A stretch of 64,000 bases of DNA from Fulvivirga sediminis (lineage in GTDB: Bacteria > Bacteroidota > Bacteroidia > Cytophagales > Cyclobacteriaceae), in assembly GCF_016757215.1 (NCBI RefSeq), contig NZ_JAESIY010000013.1, forward strand, positions 99,348-163,347. The letters run 5' to 3'. The notes beneath the pieces were generated by a model, which was not told the origin of the DNA, searched no databases, and worked only from the letters and a program-made list of their open reading frames with translations. This document shows, piece by piece, positions 59,512 through 64,000 of this stretch. The translations under genes were made by a program, and so were the position numbers. Position 1 is the stretch's first letter; every line of letters begins with the position of its first letter.

Positions 59512-61131
59512 TTAGTTATTGCTTTTCTTTAAATAATCCTCCAGCTTAGTCTTAAGCTCGGAAGATGCATTCGTATATTCAGGTGAATTACCTTTTTTCT
59601 CAGGAAACGTCTCAACATGCAAGGTTTGAGTAGGAAACGCGAAATTCACTCCTAAAGCTTCTGCTAGCCTTACTATTTCTAGTAAGACCTCATGTCTCGC
59701 CCTAAGCTCATCTGACCAGCTAGGTACTTTAAAAAAGATATAGAACATGATATTCAAAGAAGAATCAGCCATATCATTAAAGTGAATTTCAAAATAGTCC
59801 TTTCTCGTTTCAGGATGTTTCTTCACAATCTCCTTTAATCCTTCTACAAATACTTCTATTAGCTCTGGAGGGGTATCATAGGTAAGTGCAATATTAGTAT
59901 TAAACCTTCTATATACTCGCAACCCATGATTGTCAATCATTTGATTAGTAATAATGCCATTAGGAATATACATCACAGAATTTCTGAATGTCCTAATTCT
60001 GGTCGAACGAAAACCAACCTCTTCAACTGTACCATCTACATTACCTGAAGTGATCCAGTCTCCTACCTGAAATGGTCTGTCTACAAAAATCAATAAAGAG
60101 CCAAAAAAGTTTTTAATAGTATCCTGTGCTGCTAAAGCAAAGGCCAAACCTCCAATTGATAATCCTGCAATAAGTCCTGTAATATCAAACTCAAGATTAT
60201 CTAATATAAAAAGTGCACCCACTATAACCACAAAAGTCTTTAGTACTTTTCGTAATAATGGAACCAACTGATCATCTAAAGTACTCTCTGTTTTATCTGC
60301 CAACTTACCTAGGTAGATGCATATAATATCCACCATCTTATATAAAAATACTATAGCAAAAATCGGCCAGATGGCTCTTAAAGCAAGTATAACATATTTA
60401 CTCATTGCTATAGGCAACTGAAGAACAGGTACAAGTAAAATGAGTAATGGAAATATAACTAAGAAACTTATTGGCTTGGCAACCGGTATAACAACTTCAT
60501 CTGCAAGCTTTTTATAACCAAATTTAAATAAGAGCTGAAGAATCAATTTTTCAATAAGAAAGGTAAATAGCTTATGTAACACAAAAGCCATAAAAATCAA
60601 TATCAAAATACCCAACATCTGCCAGATATAAAGTCCAAGTATTTTTTTGGTTCCTAATGACGGCAACAACTCCAATAATTTATCTGTCCCAAAAGGGTAG
60701 ACCTCATCATGCCATTTGGAAATATTCCGAACAGCTTTTTTTGAAAAATACCAATTATCGCCCTCCTTCTCCACATATAACTCAGGGTATTTCTTAGTTA
60801 AGTAGTACCTATGCTTATTAGTTAAACTGTCCGTATAATTCGCTTTATGAGGCACTTCATCTAGATCAATAAAAATAGCATTGCCATCAAGTACTTGCTT
60901 TAATTTTATGGCAAGGCTTTCTGCCTCCTTTGAATCTACGAACTGGGGGTTAAACGTCTTTGCAGCTATATCAGGATGATAATTATCGTCCTGCAAGTAG
61001 CTTAAATGAGTATAAATAGTACTATATGGCGTCGATAAGCTATATTCCAGCGGGTCAGACTCCGCAGCTTCTTGCGCTAATGAAAAAAAGGACCAAAATA
61101 TCAGACTAAAAAATATCAAAAACCTTCTCAT
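59512..61131 (-). CDS. MscS-family mechanosensitive channel with N-terminal domain
   Basis: A 539-residue channel: signal peptide (ending LAQEAAESD, about 20), a periplasmic N-terminal domain of about 130 residues, about five membrane helices (about 163-185, 212-235, 242-265, 296-315 and the pore helix), and the MscS pore/beta core LIAGLSIGGLAFALAAQDTI (about 325-344) then KNFFGSLLIFVDRPFQVGDWI. It opens under membrane tension to release osmolytes. It is longer than E. coli MscS because of the periplasmic region. It starts 16 bases after the large DUF3352-like gene, probably one transcript. Confidence 0.88.
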   Translation of the reverse strand: MRRFLIFFSLIFWSFFSLAQEAAESDPLEYSLSTPYSTIYTHLSYLQDDNYHPDIAAKTFNPQFVDSKEAESLAIKLKQVLDGNAIFIDLDEVPHKANYTDSLTNKHRYYLTKKYPELYVEKEGDNWYFSKKAVRNISKWHDEVYPFGTDKLLELLPSLGTKKILGLYIWQMLGILILIFMAFVLHKLFTFLIEKLILQLLFKFGYKKLADEVVIPVAKPISFLVIFPLLILLVPVLQLPIAMSKYVILALRAIWPIFAIVFLYKMVDIICIYLGKLADKTESTLDDQLVPLLRKVLKTFVVIVGALFILDNLEFDITGLIAGLSIGGLAFALAAQDTIKNFFGSLLIFVDRPFQVGDWITSGNVDGTVEEVGFRSTRIRTFRNSVMYIPNGIITNQMIDNHGLRVYRRFNTNIALTYDTPPELIEVFVEGLKEIVKKHPETRKDYFEIHFNDMADSSLNIMFYIFFKVPSWSDELRARHEVLLEIVRLAEALGVNFAFPTQTLHVETFPEKKGNSPEYTNASSELKTKLEDYLKKSNN

Positions 61132-61147
61132 GAATGAATATTGAAAG

Positions 61148-63892
61148 TTAAAACTCGGTTATTATAAATGAATTATCAGAAATACTATAAACCTGGTACT
61201 TGTTATTATTTTCAAAAAATAGCGTAGCTATTTCATACTCACTATCCAGTGGCTGAGCATTTACTAACTCACCTTTCTGATCATATATATAAGTAAAACC
61301 TTGCTGCTGATCAGTAATAGCATAGATTTTATTATCAGGGCTGAAATTATAAAATTGAACTTTAAGCTCTCCTGAACTCAGATAATCTTTTGACAAGATC
61401 TCTTCTCCATCAGCATTAATCAGCACCACTCGTCCTAAATCCTGCCTAACGATTAAGTAAGTTTTACTTAAAGCATCCTGAACAAGTTGAAAAGAAGTTT
61501 GCTTCGTAGGCTGGTATAATTGATCAGATTTAAGCACTTTACCCTCCAAATTTATTTGAATCAGCTTACCTTCTCTTGATAATAAAGTTAATACTGTTTT
61601 TGAAAAATCAGACCCATATTGCAAAAATGGTTTTGTATCAAACCTCACTCCCAGTTTCAAAGGGAATCCCTTCATCATTTCCCCTCTTCTGTTCATCACA
61701 TTCACATTGCCATCTTGCTGAATAGCTACAATGCAATCTCTACCTCTTACCCTTACATGAAAGGGAGCCGTAGCAAGCTTTCCGGTGGTCTCTCTAGGAG
61801 TCCAGCCCTCTAACGCGACACCTTCCTTGTTATACAAATAAAGATTACCTCTCTCAGTACCTATCAGAAAACGGTATCTCTTAGACTTATCATAATCAAC
61901 CACAGAGGCAAATTGGATCCTATCAGCTTCAACCTTTAGAGGATATCCATCAATGTAATTACCTAGCCTATCTATAATATGTAATCGATTGGGAGTAGCA
62001 AAGAAATACTGTAGTTTTCCATTTTTATAAAAATCAACTTGCTCCACATCCGAAATGATTGGCTGCCCCATAGAATCCGTCCATAACAATTCTCCCTCAG
62101 AGGAAATTAGTGAAACATTATAAGCCGAATCCTGAACAAATGTTTCCAGTGAATTATCTACATGATTCTTTACTACAAAAGGTTTAGTAATAAGCGGAAA
62201 ATTACTCTGATAGCTAACCAGTGGTTTAAAATATTGATTCTTAACAATATATTGCTGCTTTTCAAAGGCCAAAGCAAGACTAGTATAAAAACTATCATCT
62301 AACCTACTAAACTGTAGCGATCCTAGTCTAAACCCTTTGAATATTGCGCCATACTTCTGAGCATATTCTCTCCACGAGGGATCAAAATCACCAAGTATTC
62401 CACTCCATGCACTTTGAGTATTGAATATCAAATTTACATTTGCCTCTTCCAGATTACTATCAAGAAACTTATTAAAAGCGACTGATCGCCCCCAAGTATT
62501 TTCACCTTCAATATCAGTAATCAACTGCTTTAAAGCCTGAATGCTATTACCAAATACAATATAATCACCGAGAACGGCATAGTAACACTCATCGAAACCT
62601 GAAAATAAGGGACCAAAAGCGTATTTTGGAAAATCTTCTATTTTAAGTTCTCTAATATCCAGATTCGAAAATTTCTCTACGTATACAGAATCACCTTCTA
62701 CCTTTGCTAAACTCTCAGAGAACGTATTCAATTGATTCAGGGCCTGATTAATGTCTTTAGCACTTACATATACTAGCTTAGCTTCCTTGGCTGCACCAAA
62801 CGTTTCTACAGTAGCAAGCGCCACCTCATTACCTAGCCAGGCAAATAAGTCATTAAATTTGAATTCATTAGTATCCTCAAAATGATTTCGCTCCGTCAAA
62901 TATTCCTTGGAGTAGTGCTTCCAATATTCCTTCACTTCCTTCTGCCATGCTAAAGCATTAGAAAAACTGTATCTATACAATGTGGCTGTCAAATTAGGAA
63001 TGAAATATTTAAGGTTGGAGGATGAAGGATCTTGATTTTTAAATGTATTTAAGAAATCAGACTTTTCCGTGGTTGTGAAACCATTAAAAAGAATTTTATC
63101 CTCATTTATTGATAAATCCAAAAATATTGATTTACCAAAATTTGATACTTTTCTACTATCCTTCCTTAAATCAGATTTTTGAAAAGCACCTATAAACTGT
63201 GAAAAGTTGCTTATATTAATGTAGAGATTTCCATCATCCTCAGTCAATTTTGGCATTTGAAAGACATCATTATTCACATCAATAAACTTCTGCGATACGC
63301 CTCCGTCCATTAACCTTACTACATCCTCTACAAGAAAAGGTGTAAAACTCCCAATAAAAACATTCTTATCTATCAAATAGGTGAACGTTCTCCCTTTAGA
63401 ACTAATTTCCTGCAACTCATAACCTTGATATATTCTTTTATCAAAGGAACCACCATCTTTAAATGCCTCTAAAATACCTGTGGCTATCTTTTGACTTTCG
63501 ACCGCTGACAAATCAATAAAATAGGTGAAATCAAACTTATTCTTCCCAATAACCTGCATAGAAATAAGGGTACTGCTCGATTTAATCAACCTATCTATAT
63601 GTCCCTGACTACCCCCTATACTATCTAATAATTCGAGGTTGCTTTTGATCCTAGAAAAATCCTCAGCCTCAGCTAATGACTTCCAAATTGGAGTCTCTAA
63701 GAAATGATTCCAGCGTTCAACCAAATCCTTCGATTCATATACCAATATGGTATTAGAAGGTACGCGATCCCAAAGGTTAACTTTCTCAGAAAAAAGGGAT
63801 TTTTCAAAATAAAAATAGCCATTGAGTGCTACTACAAAGAGGATGGTTATTATTAGAGCTATTCGCTTCACAGATTCTATTGATTTTAACAC
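61148..63892 (-). CDS. Large membrane-anchored DUF3352-like / beta-propeller protein
   Basis: A 914-residue protein with an N-terminal membrane helix (about 9-30) then a long extracytoplasmic part. The first 560 residues are mixed alpha/beta with repeated LKVLxxN-like stretches and resemble DUF3352-type proteins; the last 350 residues show WD/PQQ-propeller-like strands (RGNLYLYNKEGVALEGWTPR, QQDGNVNVMNRRGEMMKGFP). Function is unknown; such anchored proteins are common in Bacteroidota. The start codon is GTG. It follows the rRNA terminator, so it has its own promoter, which I cannot read with confidence. It is likely cotranscribed with the channel gene. Confidence 0.6.
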   Translation of the reverse strand: MLKSIESVKRIALIITILFVVALNGYFYFEKSLFSEKVNLWDRVPSNTILVYESKDLVERWNHFLETPIWKSLAEAEDFSRIKSNLELLDSIGGSQGHIDRLIKSSSTLISMQVIGKNKFDFTYFIDLSAVESQKIATGILEAFKDGGSFDKRIYQGYELQEISSKGRTFTYLIDKNVFIGSFTPFLVEDVVRLMDGGVSQKFIDVNNDVFQMPKLTEDDGNLYINISNFSQFIGAFQKSDLRKDSRKVSNFGKSIFLDLSINEDKILFNGFTTTEKSDFLNTFKNQDPSSSNLKYFIPNLTATLYRYSFSNALAWQKEVKEYWKHYSKEYLTERNHFEDTNEFKFNDLFAWLGNEVALATVETFGAAKEAKLVYVSAKDINQALNQLNTFSESLAKVEGDSVYVEKFSNLDIRELKIEDFPKYAFGPLFSGFDECYYAVLGDYIVFGNSIQALKQLITDIEGENTWGRSVAFNKFLDSNLEEANVNLIFNTQSAWSGILGDFDPSWREYAQKYGAIFKGFRLGSLQFSRLDDSFYTSLALAFEKQQYIVKNQYFKPLVSYQSNFPLITKPFVVKNHVDNSLETFVQDSAYNVSLISSEGELLWTDSMGQPIISDVEQVDFYKNGKLQYFFATPNRLHIIDRLGNYIDGYPLKVEADRIQFASVVDYDKSKRYRFLIGTERGNLYLYNKEGVALEGWTPRETTGKLATAPFHVRVRGRDCIVAIQQDGNVNVMNRRGEMMKGFPLKLGVRFDTKPFLQYGSDFSKTVLTLLSREGKLIQINLEGKVLKSDQLYQPTKQTSFQLVQDALSKTYLIVRQDLGRVVLINADGEEILSKDYLSSGELKVQFYNFSPDNKIYAITDQQQGFTYIYDQKGELVNAQPLDSEYEIATLFFENNNKYQVYSISDNSFIITEF

Positions 63893-63940
63893 AAATTAAA
63901 CTAAAAACAGTGACACCGAATAAAAAAACTCTATAAAACA

Positions 63941-63973
63941 AAAAAACCCTTTACTATAAAAGTAAAGGGTTTT
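63941..63973 (-). terminator. Terminator of the rRNA operon
   Basis: CCCTTTACT (63947-63955) pairs with AGTAAAGGG (63961-63969). On the minus strand the hairpin is followed by a T run (A run 63941-63946 on the plus strand). It lies 8 bases beyond the end of the 5S gene. Confidence 0.9.
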
Positions 63974-63980
63974 GATAAAA

Positions 63981-64000
63981 TCTGGCAACGACCTACTCTC
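63981..64000 (-). rRNA. rrf: 5S rRNA, 3' end (partial)
   Basis: The last bases of the window, read on the minus strand, end GAGAGTAGGTCGTTGCCAGA, the typical 3' end of bacterial 5S rRNA. The remainder of the gene and the 23S and 16S genes lie beyond 64000. Confidence 0.85.

Noticed and set aside
1..64000. CRISPR arrays, insertion sequences, prophage genes
   Set aside because: No regularly spaced repeats, no transposase or integrase frames and no terminal repeats were seen on either strand.

Overview
The window looks like a chromosomal segment of a free-living, aerobic Bacteroidota bacterium, probably Cytophagales (Fulvivirga/Marivirga-like). Three things point there: AT-rich DNA with very AT-rich intergenic gaps; promoters of the Bacteroidota type (TTTG, 19-20 nt, TAnnTTTG) that I can read at several places; and a typical gene set (type III glutamine synthetase, TonB receptor with DUF4374, ComEC without its nuclease domain, TPR-histidine kinases, CydAB with GRQPW motif). 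The genus is inference. I see no prophage, insertion sequence or CRISPR array; nearly all of the window is intact housekeeping or accessory metabolic genes.

Layout. 1-10.9 kb: pgk, a TerB-like protein, then a minus-strand block (DUF4291, RecQ, a periplasmic solute-binding protein, enoyl-CoA hydratase, ComEC, a GNAT acetyltransferase, PhoH), divergent from an S-adenosylmethionine hydrolase family gene and a small ABM-type monooxygenase. 11.2 kb: tRNA-Leu(CAA). 11.6-20.8 kb: an iron/haem-type uptake cluster: TonB receptor, DUF4374 lipoprotein, ankyrin protein, DUF2271 protein and a PepSY-flavodoxin-reductase fusion, divergent from an AraC regulator. 21.0-21.25 kb: a 131-nt tRNA-like RNA with its own promoter and terminator, lacking a normal anticodon loop. 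21.5-26.7 kb: YARHG protein, split YeeE/YedE pair, TauE/SafE exporter and cytochrome bd oxidase with a small membrane protein. 27.1-31.1 kb: the Anbu cluster (permuted ATP-grasp, alpha-E, Anbu peptidase, transglutaminase). 31.2-39.4 kb: Crp/Fnr regulator, SulP transporter overlapping a beta-carbonic anhydrase, S41 protease, NlpC/P60 hydrolase, glutamine synthetase III. 39.8-45.3 kb: flippase-like protein, gene-poor gaps with remnants, ArsC/Spx-like protein, orphan ParA with a small partner, Cys/Met PLP enzyme. 45.3-54.6 kb: TPR histidine kinase, His-rich secreted protein, divergent Hsp90 paralogue with helical-repeat partner, TPR-NarL-type kinase and its LuxR response regulator. 54.8-59.5 kb: LURP-one protein, dienoyl-CoA-reductase-type SDR and bioF-bioD-bioA. 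59.5-64 kb: MscS channel, a large DUF3352-like/propeller protein, and the 3' end of a 5S rRNA gene with its terminator, i.e. the end of an rRNA operon that lies beyond the window.

How the genes work together. The clearest functional units are the divergently regulated iron cluster, the Anbu operon (overlapping or near-abutting genes), the SulP/carbonic anhydrase pair (bicarbonate supply), the biotin genes (overlapping, with a tiny leader ORF), the two-gene Hsp90/solenoid unit, and the kinase-response regulator pair. The least explained object is the tRNA-like RNA near 21.1 kb; it is the best candidate for something undescribed.
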